NCBI GenBank assembly: GCA_035606945.1
Contig: DATNDR010000074.1
Span: 62,001-126,000 of the forward strand
DNA from: GCA-003244245 sp035606945
Lineage (GTDB): Bacteria > Actinomycetota > Actinomycetes > Mycobacteriales > Pseudonocardiaceae
Length of the DNA: 64,000 bases
Direction of reading: 5' to 3'
Below the pieces are notes generated by a model, which made no database searches, was not told the origin of the DNA, and was given only the letters and a program-made list of their open reading frames with translations. Each line of letters begins with the position of its first letter. The stretch's first letter is position 1. The position numbers were made by a program, and so were the translations under genes. Positions 16,519 through 25,535 of the stretch are shown piece by piece.

Positions 16519-18016
16519 AAAGGGGTGCGGCGGAGGGGTGCAGTTGCGGGCCGGTGATGCCGCAGTGGGAGCAGCGTTCTAGCGGGAGGCGTTCGGTCGG
16601 GACGGGAACCGGCGCCGGGCGAGCCTCGTGCAGTAGCACCGCGGCGAGCAACGAACCCAGTGCCAGTAGTGCCGCACTGATCAGCATCGCGGTGTGGAAG
16701 CCGGCTTCGAAGGACATCGGATCGGTGTAATCAGCGTTCGCCAGGCCGGCCACCGCCGGGATGACCGCGACGGCCAGCAGGCCGGCGGAGCGAGCGACCG
16801 CGTTGTTCACTCCCGATGCCGTCCCGGCATAGCGCGGATCAGCTGAGTTCAGCACCGTCGCGGTGAGCGGCGCCACGGTCAGCGACAGTCCCAGGCCCAT
16901 CGCTACCACCGCCGGGAGCACGTCGCCCAGGTAGGACGCCCCCCGCCCGATCCGTAAGGTCAGCAGGAAACCCAGCGCCGCCAGCAAGGGCCCCAGCGAC
17001 ATGGGCAGCCGGGGACCGATCCGCTCGGCGAGCGCACCGGCCCGGGCGGACAGCAGCAGCATCAGCGCGGTCACCGGAAGCAACGCCGTCCCGGCGACCA
17101 GCGGGGAGAAGCCGGCCACGATCTGCAGGTGCAGGACCAGCAAGAAGAAGAAAACGCCGAGCCCGGCGTAGACCACGAAGGTGACCGCATTGGCCACGCT
17201 GAACCGGCGGTCGGCGAACAGCGCCAGCGGCACCAGGGGGTGCGGCGAGCGCCGTTCGACCAGCACGAAGGTCACCAACGCGACTACCCCGCCGGCTCCG
17301 GCGACGAATACCCCAGCGCGGCCGGGGCTGCCGCCGAGGCTGGTCAACGCGTACGTCAGCCCCGCCAATCCGGCGGCGGCGAGCACCGAGCCGGTCACGT
17401 CCAGACCCGGTGGGCTCTGCGCGTCCCGCGTCTCGGCCACGTGTCGTAGCGACACCAGCACGATGAAGACGGCGACCGGCAGGTTGATCAAAAACACCGC
17501 CCGCCAGTTCAGCAGCACCAGGTATCCACCCAGGAAGGGGCCGACCGCGGCAGCGACGCCACTGAGCCCGGACCACGCTCCCACGGCCCGCGCCCGGTCA
17601 GTGGCCACGAACGACGAGGAGATGATCGCCAGGCTGCCCGGGGTGAGCAAGGCGCCGCCGATGCCCTGCAGGGCGCGGGCGGCGACCAGGATCTCCGCGG
17701 TCGGCGCCAGCCCGCACAGCAGCGACGCCACGGCGAACCACACCACCCCGACGACGAACACCCGGCGCCGCCCGTACCGATCTCCGAGCGCCCCCGCCAG
17801 CAGGATCAGCGCGGCCAGCGTGAGCGTGTAGGCGTTGACGATCCACTGCAGGGTTCGAAATCCAGCACCGAAGTCGCGCCCGATCGAGGGCAACGCGATG
17901 TTCACCACGGTGGCGTCGAGCATCGCCATGCCTGAGCCGGAGATCGTCGCCAGCAGAACCCACCGTCCGGCGGGCGTGCCCATCCTCGCCCCCGCTGAGG
18001 GAGGAGTCGTCACCAT
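16490..18016 (-). CDS. MFS drug efflux transporter, DHA2 family
   Basis: A 508-residue, 14-helix drug:proton antiporter of the EmrB/QacA type. Helix 1 has 'MAMLDATVVNIALPSI' (motif D1), loop 2-3 has 'GALGDRYGRRRVF' (motif A), and helix 5 has 'GLSGVAAAVGPFLGGYL' (motif C, antiporter). The C-terminus carries an unusual Cys-containing tail 'RCSHCGITG' and ends inside a long palindrome. Neighbouring phoD is divergent, 47 bp away. Substrates cannot be predicted; no adjacent TetR or MarR regulator is present. Confidence 0.9.
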   Translation of the reverse strand: MVTTPPSAGARMGTPAGRWVLLATISGSGMAMLDATVVNIALPSIGRDFGAGFRTLQWIVNAYTLTLAALILLAGALGDRYGRRRVFVVGVVWFAVASLLCGLAPTAEILVAARALQGIGGALLTPGSLAIISSSFVATDRARAVGAWSGLSGVAAAVGPFLGGYLVLLNWRAVFLINLPVAVFIVLVSLRHVAETRDAQSPPGLDVTGSVLAAAGLAGLTYALTSLGGSPGRAGVFVAGAGGVVALVTFVLVERRSPHPLVPLALFADRRFSVANAVTFVVYAGLGVFFFLLVLHLQIVAGFSPLVAGTALLPVTALMLLLSARAGALAERIGPRLPMSLGPLLAALGFLLTLRIGRGASYLGDVLPAVVAMGLGLSLTVAPLTATVLNSADPRYAGTASGVNNAVARSAGLLAVAVIPAVAGLANADYTDPMSFEAGFHTAMLISAALLALGSLLAAVLLHEARPAPVPVPTERLPLERCSHCGITGPQLHPSAAPLSRHGDISGL

Positions 18017-18063
18017 CGCGCTCCAGTGTCGCGTACGTAGCCCGACTCGGGTAGGCAGGAGAA

Positions 18064-19740
18064 GTGGCCATCCCGCCGTCGTCTGAGCGCGTCCGGCTAC
18101 TGCTTGGCCCCGTGCTGCGCCACGTTGGGCGCACGACGGCGACCGTGTGGGTGCAAACGTCCCGCCCGGCCGAGGTAGAGGTGCTCGGCTGCCGGGCGTC
18201 GACGTTCACCGTGTGTCGACAGCACTACGCACTGGTGGAGATCACCGGGCTGGCACCGGGTTCGGTCCGGACGTATCAGGTGCATCTCGATGGGGAGCTG
18301 GTCTGGCCGCGGCCCGGCTCATCCTGGCCCGGCAGTCAGATCCGGACCCGAGGCGCCAGGGCGGTGGTGCGGGTGGTCTTCGGTTCCTGCCGGCGTGCCA
18401 AACCTGATGACCCCGCAGCGGCAGCCGCCATCGGGACTGACGCGCTGGACGGGCTCGCTGCCCGGATGGCCACCATGGCGCCGCAGGATTGGCCGGACGC
18501 GCTGCTGCTGCTCGGCGATCAGGTCTACGCCGACGAGCCGACCCCGCAGACTCAACGCTGGATGGACTCCCGCCGCGACACCACAGCACCGCCCGGCCAC
18601 GAGGTGACGGACTTCACCGAATATGCCCGGTTATACCTGGAAAGCTGGTCGGATCCGCCAATGCGGTGGCTGATGTCCACCGTACCCACCGCGATGATCT
18701 TCGATGACCACGATGTGCGCGACGACTGGAACACCTCGGCTGCCTGGCGAGAGCGGATCACCGCCCAGCCCTGGTGGCGCGGGCGGATCCGCGGTGCACT
18801 GGCCTCGTACTGGATCTACCAGCACATCGGCAACCTGTCTCCGCAGCATCGCCACGCCGACGCCACCTGGCGCGCCGTACAGGGCGTCGGCGCAGACGCC
18901 TGGCCCGTGTTGCGGAAGATGGCCGACGCCTCGGATTCGGATGCGGCGGCGGTTCGATGGAGCTTTCGCTGGGACATTGACGGTGTGCGGTTGGTCGTCG
19001 TCGACACTCGATGTGGGCGCGTGTTGACCGAGGGACGGCGCGCGATGCTCGACGACGCGGAGTTCTCCTGGGTGGAGGACGCGGTCAGCGCAGACGCCCA
19101 CCAAGCCGATCACGTGCTGGTGGGTTGTTCGCTGCCGTGGTTGCTGGCGCCGGCGCTGCACGATCTGGAGGCGGCGAATGAGGCGGCCTGCGCTCGGGGC
19201 GGCGCGCTCGCAGAACGCATCCGGCAGGCCCTCGACCTGGAGCACTGGGCGGCGTTCCGCAACTCCTTCAACCGGCTCACCGCGCTGCTGCGCCGCGTCG
19301 CAGCTGGACCGGATGCGCCTGCGACGATCAGCGTGCTCTCCGGCGACGTGCACCACAGCTACGTAGCACGTGCCGACTTCAACGGCGCGGCGGGCGGCTC
19401 GCCCGTCTACCAGCTGGTGTCCTCAGCGGTGCATCATGGCCTGCCGTGGTACGCGCCGCCGTCGCTGCGGGCCGGTTGGAACCCGGTGCTGGCCGCGGTG
19501 GCTCGCAGCGTGGCGCGCCGCTTCGGGGTGCCCGATCCGGCGCTGTCCTGGCGCTTGCTCAGCCCCACCGTTTTCGACAACGCAGTCGCCGCGCTGGTGT
19601 TCTCGGCTCGCAACGCCACGCTCATCGTCGAGAGCAGCGCAGCAAGCGGCCAGCTGCACACTGAGTTCCAGATCGAGTTGACGCCGCGCGCAGAAGGCGA
19701 CCAACAACAACTTCGCCAGCAGAGGAGTGATCGGCGATGA
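18064..19740 (+). CDS. PhoD-like alkaline phosphatase/phosphodiesterase
   Basis: A 558-residue metallophosphatase. An N-terminal beta-sandwich ('TTATVWVQTSRPAEVEV', residues about 15-110) precedes the PhoD catalytic core: 'VVFGSCRR', 'LLLGDQVYADE', 'MIFDDHDVRDDW' and 'VLSGDVHHSY', which provide metal ligands. PhoD enzymes release phosphate from phosphodiesters such as teichoic acid or phospholipid. No Tat signal peptide is seen, unlike secreted PhoD, so it may act in the cytoplasm. GTG 18064 follows AGGAGA. The stop overlaps the MaoC gene by four bases. No PHO box was found in front of it. Confidence 0.88.
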   Translation: MAIPPSSERVRLLLGPVLRHVGRTTATVWVQTSRPAEVEVLGCRASTFTVCRQHYALVEITGLAPGSVRTYQVHLDGELVWPRPGSSWPGSQIRTRGARAVVRVVFGSCRRAKPDDPAAAAAIGTDALDGLAARMATMAPQDWPDALLLLGDQVYADEPTPQTQRWMDSRRDTTAPPGHEVTDFTEYARLYLESWSDPPMRWLMSTVPTAMIFDDHDVRDDWNTSAAWRERITAQPWWRGRIRGALASYWIYQHIGNLSPQHRHADATWRAVQGVGADAWPVLRKMADASDSDAAAVRWSFRWDIDGVRLVVVDTRCGRVLTEGRRAMLDDAEFSWVEDAVSADAHQADHVLVGCSLPWLLAPALHDLEAANEAACARGGALAERIRQALDLEHWAAFRNSFNRLTALLRRVAAGPDAPATISVLSGDVHHSYVARADFNGAAGGSPVYQLVSSAVHHGLPWYAPPSLRAGWNPVLAAVARSVARRFGVPDPALSWRLLSPTVFDNAVAALVFSARNATLIVESSAASGQLHTEFQIELTPRAEGDQQQLRQQRSDRR

Positions 19741-20189
19741 GGGTGTTCACGACAGCTGACGAGTTGCTGGCTGCGGCCGGCGAGCAGCTGGGCACGAGTG
19801 ACTGGATGACCATCGACCAGCAACGCGTCAACGCGTTCGCGGACGCGACCGAGGATCACCAGTGGATCCATATCGACCCGCAGCGTGCGGCTGCCGGCCC
19901 TTTCGGTGCCACGATCGCGCACGGCTTCCTGACGCTGTCACTCTTGCCGTATCTGATCTTCCAGACCTACCGGGTCGACAGTGCCACGATGACCATCAAT
20001 TACGGGCTGAACAAGGTGCGCTTTCCCGCTCCCGTGCCGGTCGGGTCCGCGGTGCGGGCCGGCGTCACGCTCGCCGAGGCCTCCGAGGTGGCCGGTGGCG
20101 TGCAACTCGTGCTGCGCGCCACGATGCAGATCGACGGTGGCGAAAAACCTGGCTGTGTAGCCGATTGGGTCACCCGGGTCTACTTCTGA
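19737..20189 (+). CDS. MaoC-family (R)-enoyl-CoA hydratase
   Basis: A 150-residue hotdog-fold protein. The hydratase-2 motif is present: 'FADATEDHQWIHID', with catalytic Asp and His, followed by 'AAAGPFGATIAHGFLTLSL'. Family members hydrate trans-enoyl-CoA in fatty-acid or polyhydroxyalkanoate metabolism. Length is typical of single-domain MaoC. ATG overlaps the phoD stop (ATGA), implying co-translation, though the two functions have no obvious link. The 3' end overlaps the convergent GNAT gene by 20 bp. Confidence 0.9.
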   Translation: MRVFTTADELLAAAGEQLGTSDWMTIDQQRVNAFADATEDHQWIHIDPQRAAAGPFGATIAHGFLTLSLLPYLIFQTYRVDSATMTINYGLNKVRFPAPVPVGSAVRAGVTLAEASEVAGGVQLVLRATMQIDGGEKPGCVADWVTRVYF

Positions 20190-20721
20190 CCGCGCTGGCC
20201 AGGTCGGCCGGTCGCAACCGGAACACCTGCAGAAACATCCCGTGATACTTGTCGCTCTCGCCGACCCATTCCATGCCGATCCGCCGGGCGGTGGCCGCTG
20301 CGCGCGCATTATCCGGTTCGACCAGCGCGAACAGCTCGACCAGTGAATGTTCGAAGGCCCACCGCGCCAGCGCCCGGGCCGCCTCGGTGACGTAGCCGCG
20401 GCCCCAGTACTCCGGTGCCAGCTGGTACTCCATCTCGACGTCCGCCTCGGGTACCGGCATCGGCAGCAGGCTGATCCCGCCGACGAGCGCACCGCCATCG
20501 AGTGCGACCAACGCCCACCGCCCCGTTCCCGGCGACATCTCGCGTTGTTCGACGGCCCACCGCTGGAGCACTGCCTGCATGGCATCGGCGTTGGGGATGT
20601 CCTCAAGTTCGGGTAGCCAGAGCTTGAGGGCTTCGTGACGGTAAAGTTTCAGAGCTGCCTCGGCGTCTGCGCCGGACCAATCCCGCACCAGGAGCCGATC
20701 AGTGCGCAGCAGCTCCGCCAT
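20170..20721 (-). CDS. GNAT N-acetyltransferase, RimJ/RimL type
   Basis: A 183-residue acetyltransferase. It opens 'LLRTDRLLVRDWSGAD', the RimJ/RimL-type start, has a core strand 'VEMEYQLAPEYWGRGYVTEAARAL' with the acetyl-CoA pyrophosphate loop (WGRGY), and the helix 'NARAAATARRIGMEWVG'. Such enzymes acetylate protein N-termini or small molecules; the substrate is not predictable. It is transcribed convergently to the MaoC gene with a short overlap. Confidence 0.88.
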   Translation of the reverse strand: MAELLRTDRLLVRDWSGADAEAALKLYRHEALKLWLPELEDIPNADAMQAVLQRWAVEQREMSPGTGRWALVALDGGALVGGISLLPMPVPEADVEMEYQLAPEYWGRGYVTEAARALARWAFEHSLVELFALVEPDNARAAATARRIGMEWVGESDKYHGMFLQVFRLRPADLASAVRSRPG

Positions 20722-20762
20722 GAGCTGAATTTACTCCGACTCGGTGCGCCCCGGGCGGTTTG

Positions 20763-22172
20763 TCAGTCAGGGTTTCCTGGCGGTGCCGGTTTAATGTTCG
20801 CGTTCAGCGCGAACACGTTGTCCGGGTCGTAATGCGCCTTGATCCGAGCCAGTCGCTGGTACTTGGCCGGTCCGTAAGCGGCTTGCACGCGGTCCGGGTC
20901 GTCGTCGGCCATGAAGTTGAGATAGCCGCCGGTGTCGCCGGCATGTGGTACCAGCGCCTGCCACAACGAGCGGGTCCAGTCCCGGTCGGCCGCCAGCAGT
21001 TCGGCATTCGGAGCCACGGCGGCCATATTGACCACGAACCGGGTGGTTCGGGTGCAACCGAAGGCGGTGTCCTGGTCACCGACGGCAGCGAAGGCGCCGC
21101 CGAGCGTGAAGATCGGCACGAAGGACATCAGTGAATTCTTGCGGGGTATGTGTTCGGTGAGGACGGCGATCGCTGCATCGCTGAGTTCACGTAGACACAG
21201 GCTCTTTTCGTAGGCGTGGATGCCCCACGGTGTGGAGTCGTCGAGAATCTTCTGCAACTCGACGTACGGCAGTGGCGTCACGAATTCGAACAACGGTGGC
21301 AGAGCGTCCCGGATCGGCGTGATCAGCGCAGCGTGCTGCTGCGCCAACCCGAACCCGGCGAGCATTACCGCATACCCCGGCCTGCCGCGGAACCGTGCGG
21401 GCACGAACGGCGCCGCCGGCGCAGCCATACCGGCAGTCACCAGCAGCCCCGCATCGCGGGGCAGGGACGCCGCCACGTCCCTGGCGAGCCGGAGCGCTTC
21501 GCTGCCCTGCTCCAGCCCCCAGAAGAACAGGCCGAGATACACGAGTGGGCCCACCTCATGCAGCCGGAACTCGAAGCCGGTGACCACGCCGAAATTGCCG
21601 CCGCCACCTCGCAGCGCCCAGAACAGATCTGAATACTCATCGGCGGAAACGCCCAGCGTCCGCCCGTCGGCGGTGACCAGTTCGGCGGACAGCAAGTTGT
21701 CCACGGTCAGGCCGGCCTTGCGAACCAGCCAGCCGAACCCGCCGCCCAGAGTCAGGCCGCCGACCCCGGTGTGACTGATCGTTCCTCCGGTCACCGCCAG
21801 ACCATGCCGCTGGGTGGCGGCATCCAGGTCGGCGATCGTGGCGCCGCCACTGCACCAGGCCCGGCGGCTGCCGGGGTCTACGGACACGCCCCGTAGTTCG
21901 CCGAGGTCGATGACCAAGCCACCGTGGGGTACCGCGGCTCCCCAGTAGCCGTGCCCGCCGCCGCGCACCGAAATCGCCAGCTCGCGCTTTCGACCGAAGG
22001 CAATCGCCGCTGCCACATCGGAGGGCCCGGTGCACTGCGCGATAACTGCGGGCTTGCGGGTTATTTCCGCATTCCATACCGCACATGCGGTGTCGTAATT
22101 CCGGTGCGACTTATCGATCACCCGGCCAGCGAGTTGAGCTCGCAGCGCGTCGATTCCCACCATGTGCGTCAT
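20763..22172 (-). CDS. FAD-linked oxidoreductase, BBE family
   Basis: A 469-residue flavoprotein of the berberine-bridge type. The FAD domain contains 'ISVRGGGHGYWG', whose His would carry the 8-alpha-histidyl flavin bond, then 'GVGGLTLGGGFGWLVRKAGLTVDN', where the position that is Cys in bicovalent family members is Val, so flavin attachment is probably single. 'GGGGNFGVVTGFEF' follows, and the C-terminal BBE motif 'YGPAKYQRLARIKAHYDPDNVF' closes it. Such enzymes oxidise sugars or secondary metabolites. ATG 22172 is chosen for GGAGG seven bases upstream; a frame open to 22253 has no support. Substrate unknown. Confidence 0.9.
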   Translation of the reverse strand: MTHMVGIDALRAQLAGRVIDKSHRNYDTACAVWNAEITRKPAVIAQCTGPSDVAAAIAFGRKRELAISVRGGGHGYWGAAVPHGGLVIDLGELRGVSVDPGSRRAWCSGGATIADLDAATQRHGLAVTGGTISHTGVGGLTLGGGFGWLVRKAGLTVDNLLSAELVTADGRTLGVSADEYSDLFWALRGGGGNFGVVTGFEFRLHEVGPLVYLGLFFWGLEQGSEALRLARDVAASLPRDAGLLVTAGMAAPAAPFVPARFRGRPGYAVMLAGFGLAQQHAALITPIRDALPPLFEFVTPLPYVELQKILDDSTPWGIHAYEKSLCLRELSDAAIAVLTEHIPRKNSLMSFVPIFTLGGAFAAVGDQDTAFGCTRTTRFVVNMAAVAPNAELLAADRDWTRSLWQALVPHAGDTGGYLNFMADDDPDRVQAAYGPAKYQRLARIKAHYDPDNVFALNANIKPAPPGNPD

Positions 22173-22408
22173 CGCCGCACCTCCACGATAGGCTGAAGTG
22201 GTGAGCTCACAGCGAGGGAGTTTTAGGCACAGGACCACTTCGAAGGACATCACGCTAGGCCATCAGGGTAGCTATTGCGTCATTCCTTCGAGTGAAAGAC
22301 CGGGAAGTCTCGGCACGATGAGCAGCGCAATGGTCGGGATGGTTCAGGCCGGTCCTGCGCTTCGCGGCACGCGGCACCCATCCGATAATCGCCTGTAGAC
22401 TGGGAACC

Positions 22409-22759
22409 ATGACCGAACAGCGCGACAAGACCCAGATGCCCGACAAGCCGCCGTCCGACGTCGTCGGAGACCACGACGAGTCGCTTCTGGGGGCGATGAG
22501 CGGCGGGTTCGGCGGCTGGAGTCGATGGAACGAAGAAGAGCACACCAAAACAGACATCAGAGAGTGCACCGATCAGCACTGCATGAATGTTGAGGTGAAT
22601 TGCGGTTTTCAGGGATGGGTCCCCGATTCACCGCTGTCTCAGTCCGCAGCCGTCAGTGAGGATCTCCGTGCGGCATGGCGGGCGAAGCTCGCCAACGAAG
22701 GCAAGCCGACCTCGGGGACCAAGAGCGTCAGGGACATCGTCTTCGGTACCGCGTCCTGA
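22409..22759 (+). CDS. Hypothetical protein, 116 residues
   Basis: I recognise no family. The N-terminal third is hydrophilic and acidic (DKPPSDVVGDHDES), the middle has 'GGFGGWSRWNEEEH' and three Cys (two in ECTDQHC), and the C-terminus is a basic-acidic helix. No signal peptide or membrane helix. GGGAA precedes ATG 22409. Codon third positions are GC-rich in the N-terminal part, which supports coding, but the evidence is modest. Confidence 0.5.
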   Translation: MTEQRDKTQMPDKPPSDVVGDHDESLLGAMSGGFGGWSRWNEEEHTKTDIRECTDQHCMNVEVNCGFQGWVPDSPLSQSAAVSEDLRAAWRAKLANEGKPTSGTKSVRDIVFGTAS

Positions 22760-23198
22760 CACCTCAACAGCCCGGTTCCGTTGTTCCGCCAGCGTGACGC
22801 TGTACCAGCCGTTGCCTGGACGCAGGGGGTAGTGGGTGGTCGGGTAGCGCGGACCGCGTCGAGGGAAGCTCGCGTTCTCAGCGCTCCACGCGATCGGTGC
22901 TGTCCCGACCTGCCATGACGGTAGACAGCACCCGGTGGCAAGCGCCGCTCGGGTCCGCACGATCTTTCCCCTGGTGCACCCGGACCTGTGCTGCCTTGAG
23001 CGGGATTCCGCCTGTGTGCACAACTGGCTGCTCGATGACCCGGCCGTAGCGTCGATCCGCAACCAGGCCGGTCCCGGCAGTATGAACTCGACCTTCACCC
23101 GGCAGGGGATGCCGGAGCGGCCCTGATCGATTACGCATTGTTATTCGGCAGTCCCCAGCCGACCCGAACAGTGGCTAATCGCGCTCATGTGGGCGAAT
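22760..23198. other. Intergenic region before the pst promoter
   Basis: No gene is supported. A plus-strand frame at about 22935-23126 reads 'ERDSACVHNWLLDDPAVASI' and could be a fragment of something once longer; it has no ribosome binding site. A half PHO-like unit (GCTCATGTGGG) lies at 23183, 16 bp before the main PHO box. Confidence 0.4.
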
Positions 23199-23220
23199 GT
23201 TCATGTGGTGTTCATGTTCT
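23199..23220 (+). promoter_or_regulatory. PHO box: two 11-bp direct repeats upstream of pstS
   Basis: GTTCATGTGGT followed immediately by GTTCATGTTCT, matching the actinobacterial PhoP operator pattern of 11-bp direct repeats beginning G-[GT]-TCA. It lies 105 bp before the pstS start. In Streptomyces PhoP bound to such units activates pstS under phosphate limitation, with the box taking the place of the -35. I could not define a convincing -10. Confidence 0.8.
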
Positions 23221-23325
23221 AAATAGGCGTCGTCCACTGTTGCACCCGCGCAGACTCTATAGGTTGCGCCAGCGGTCGTTGGGCGCTGGCAATGCGCATA
23301 GTCAATCTCGGCATGGGGAGGTTGG

Positions 23326-24438
23326 GTGAACCGTCAAGGGCATAGCGTCGCGGGAAGCTTGCTGGTGTGCGCCGCGCTGCTGCTCACCGCGTGCGGCACG
23401 GACACCGGAGGTGGCGCAGGACCGGCAACGAATCCGGGTGCGACTGCGGCGATCACATGTAGTGCCGGATCGCTGACTGCCGCCGGATCCACAGCTCAGC
23501 AGAATGCGATAGCGCAGTGGACCAAGGCATACATCAACAAATGTTCGGGTGCGAACATCAATTATTCTGGCGGGGGGTCGGGGCAAGGCGTCCAGCAGTT
23601 CACCGACGGGAAGATCGACTTCGCTGGTTCGGATTTTCCGCTGACTGAGGGCAAAGAGCAGCAAGCCGCAGACACGCGCTGTAAGAGTGGACCCGCGATC
23701 AACGTCCCGATGGTCGGTGGGCCGATCGCGGTCGGTTACAACGTGCCGGGCCTCGCGAAAAATCTGAATCTATCAGCCGGTACTTTGGCCAAGATTTTCA
23801 GCGGCAAGATCACCAATTGGAGTGATCCCGCAATCGCGAAGGATAATCCTGGCGCGCAGCTGCCATCGCTCGGTATCCAAAGTTTTCATCGTTCCGACGG
23901 CTCGGGGACGACCTATAATTTTACGAACTACCTGAGTAACGATGCCAAGGCTGACTGGGCATTCGGGACCGACAAGAACTGGACTGCGCCCGGTGGTCAA
24001 GGCGCCAAGGGTAGTCAAAGCGTTGCGCAGGGTGTGAAATCCACTCCCGGTGGTATCGGATATTTCGAACTATCATTCGCGACACAAAGCCAGATCCCCT
24101 ACGCTGCAGTCGGTAACGCTGCGGGCGCGTTCGTGCGGCTTACCCTGGATAATGCGGTGAAATTCCTGTCGCAAGCCAAGGTGACCGGCGCCGGGGACGA
24201 CCTGAAGCTGCAGGTCGATTACGCCACGACTGATGCCACCGCCTATCCGAACCTTCTCGTCACCTACGAGATCGTGTGTTCCAAGGGCAATGCTGCGGAT
24301 AAGCTGCCGCTGCTCAAGAATTTCCTGGGATACGCTGCCAGCTCAGCCGGTCAGCAGGAGCTTCCGGGACAAGGATACATCTCCTTGCCCGGTAGCTTGC
24401 GCCAACGGGTACAACAGGTCATTGGTTCCTTGGCGTAG
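23326..24438 (+). CDS. pstS: Phosphate ABC transporter substrate-binding lipoprotein PstS
   Basis: A 370-residue phosphate-binding lipoprotein. The lipobox LTAC places the lipidated Cys at residue 23. The mature protein has the PstS pattern: 'LTAAGSTAQQNAIAQW', 'INYSGGGSGQGVQQF', 'IDFAGSDFPL', 'LAKIFSGKITNW' and the phosphate loop 'RSDGSGTTYNF'. GTG 23326 follows GGGAGG. It is the first gene of pstSCAB behind a PHO box. It is clearly distinct from the anchored PstS-like proteins at 0.5-10 kb, which lack a lipobox. Confidence 0.97.
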   Translation: MNRQGHSVAGSLLVCAALLLTACGTDTGGGAGPATNPGATAAITCSAGSLTAAGSTAQQNAIAQWTKAYINKCSGANINYSGGGSGQGVQQFTDGKIDFAGSDFPLTEGKEQQAADTRCKSGPAINVPMVGGPIAVGYNVPGLAKNLNLSAGTLAKIFSGKITNWSDPAIAKDNPGAQLPSLGIQSFHRSDGSGTTYNFTNYLSNDAKADWAFGTDKNWTAPGGQGAKGSQSVAQGVKSTPGGIGYFELSFATQSQIPYAAVGNAAGAFVRLTLDNAVKFLSQAKVTGAGDDLKLQVDYATTDATAYPNLLVTYEIVCSKGNAADKLPLLKNFLGYAASSAGQQELPGQGYISLPGSLRQRVQQVIGSLA

Positions 24439-24485
24439 AGACCGCTTTACTGAGGTCCTTTGGATATTCGACACGAGGACATGGG

Positions 24486-25535
24486 ATGGACGACACGGAA
24501 AGCGCGATGGTATCGATGGCGCGCTCCTCCTCGGCGGTTTCTGGTAACCGGGGAACTCGGGTCGGTTCGCCCTCCGGGCAGTCACCGATGAGGCGTGGTC
24601 CTCGTCCAGACGGCCCACGTCGCCGGCGTCATGGCGACGCGATCTTCCGGATGTTAGCCGGCGGATCCGGTGCCCTATTGTTGATCATCATGGCCGCTAT
24701 AGCAGTGTTTCTCGTAATCCAGGCGGTCCCGGCGTTGAAAGCGGATACCACTAACTTCTTCTTCACGCTGAAGTGGGCGCCGGACAGTCCGCAGCCCTCG
24801 TTCGGAATTGCCGCCTTGGTCTTCGGTAGTGTCCTGACTTCACTGCTCGCGTTGTTGATGAGCGTACCGGTAGCGGTCGGCGTGGCGCTGGCGACCAGTC
24901 ACTATGCGCCACGATGGCTGGCAGGCCCACTGGCCGGCGTCGTGGACTTGCTGGCGGCGGTACCCAGCGTCGTTTTCGGTCAATGGGGACTGATCTACCT
25001 CGTGCCCAACATCGATACGCCGTCGAGATTTCTCCATGACTACCTGGGCTTCATTCCCCTCTTCGCGTCCAACGGCACTTACGGTAAATCGATTTTTGCA
25101 GCATCGGTGGTGCTCGCCGTCATGGTAATTCCGATTGTGGCGGCCATCTCTCGGGAGGTATTTGTTCAGACGCCACGGGATCATATCGAGGCGGCCTGGG
25201 CGATCGGCGCGACCAAGTGGGAGATGGTCCGTATGGCGATCCTGCCCTATGGTCGTTCAGGGGTGGTCAGCGGCACTGTGCTCGGATTCGGTAGGGCGAT
25301 AGGGGAGACGATCGCGGTCGCCTTGGTGTTGTCGTCCAATTATGTGATCTCGTTTCGCATCCTCGATCCGGGTGGGAACACTATCGCGGCCAACATCGCC
25401 AATCGTTATGGAGATGCCGGGGAGATGGGTCGCGGAGCATTGATCGCATCGGGTTTGGTGCTGTTCGTCATCACCCTGATCGTCAATTTCGGGGCGAGAG
25501 CGATCGTCCGGAGAAGCGGCCGGGGGGGTGCCTGA
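24486..25535 (+). CDS. pstC: Phosphate ABC transporter permease PstC
   Basis: A 349-residue inner-membrane permease with six helices and an N-terminal cytoplasmic extension of about 55 residues rich in Arg/Ser. The coupling EAA loop is 'EAAWAIGATKWEMVRMAILPYGRSGVV', which contacts PstB. It ends 'GARAIVRRSGRGGA'. ATG 24486 follows GAGGACATGG; it is 47 bp after pstS. Its stop overlaps pstA by 8 bp. Confidence 0.96.
   Translation: MDDTESAMVSMARSSSAVSGNRGTRVGSPSGQSPMRRGPRPDGPRRRRHGDAIFRMLAGGSGALLLIIMAAIAVFLVIQAVPALKADTTNFFFTLKWAPDSPQPSFGIAALVFGSVLTSLLALLMSVPVAVGVALATSHYAPRWLAGPLAGVVDLLAAVPSVVFGQWGLIYLVPNIDTPSRFLHDYLGFIPLFASNGTYGKSIFAASVVLAVMVIPIVAAISREVFVQTPRDHIEAAWAIGATKWEMVRMAILPYGRSGVVSGTVLGFGRAIGETIAVALVLSSNYVISFRILDPGGNTIAANIANRYGDAGEMGRGALIASGLVLFVITLIVNFGARAIVRRSGRGGA

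Noticed and set aside
17850..17866. GGGTTCGAAATCC resembling a tRNA T-loop
   Set aside because: Lies inside the DHA2 transporter reading frame; no acceptor or anticodon stem can be drawn around it.
22628..23098. 156-residue minus-strand frame
   Set aside because: Overlaps the coding strand of the 22409 gene, lacks a ribosome binding site and shows no protein family features.
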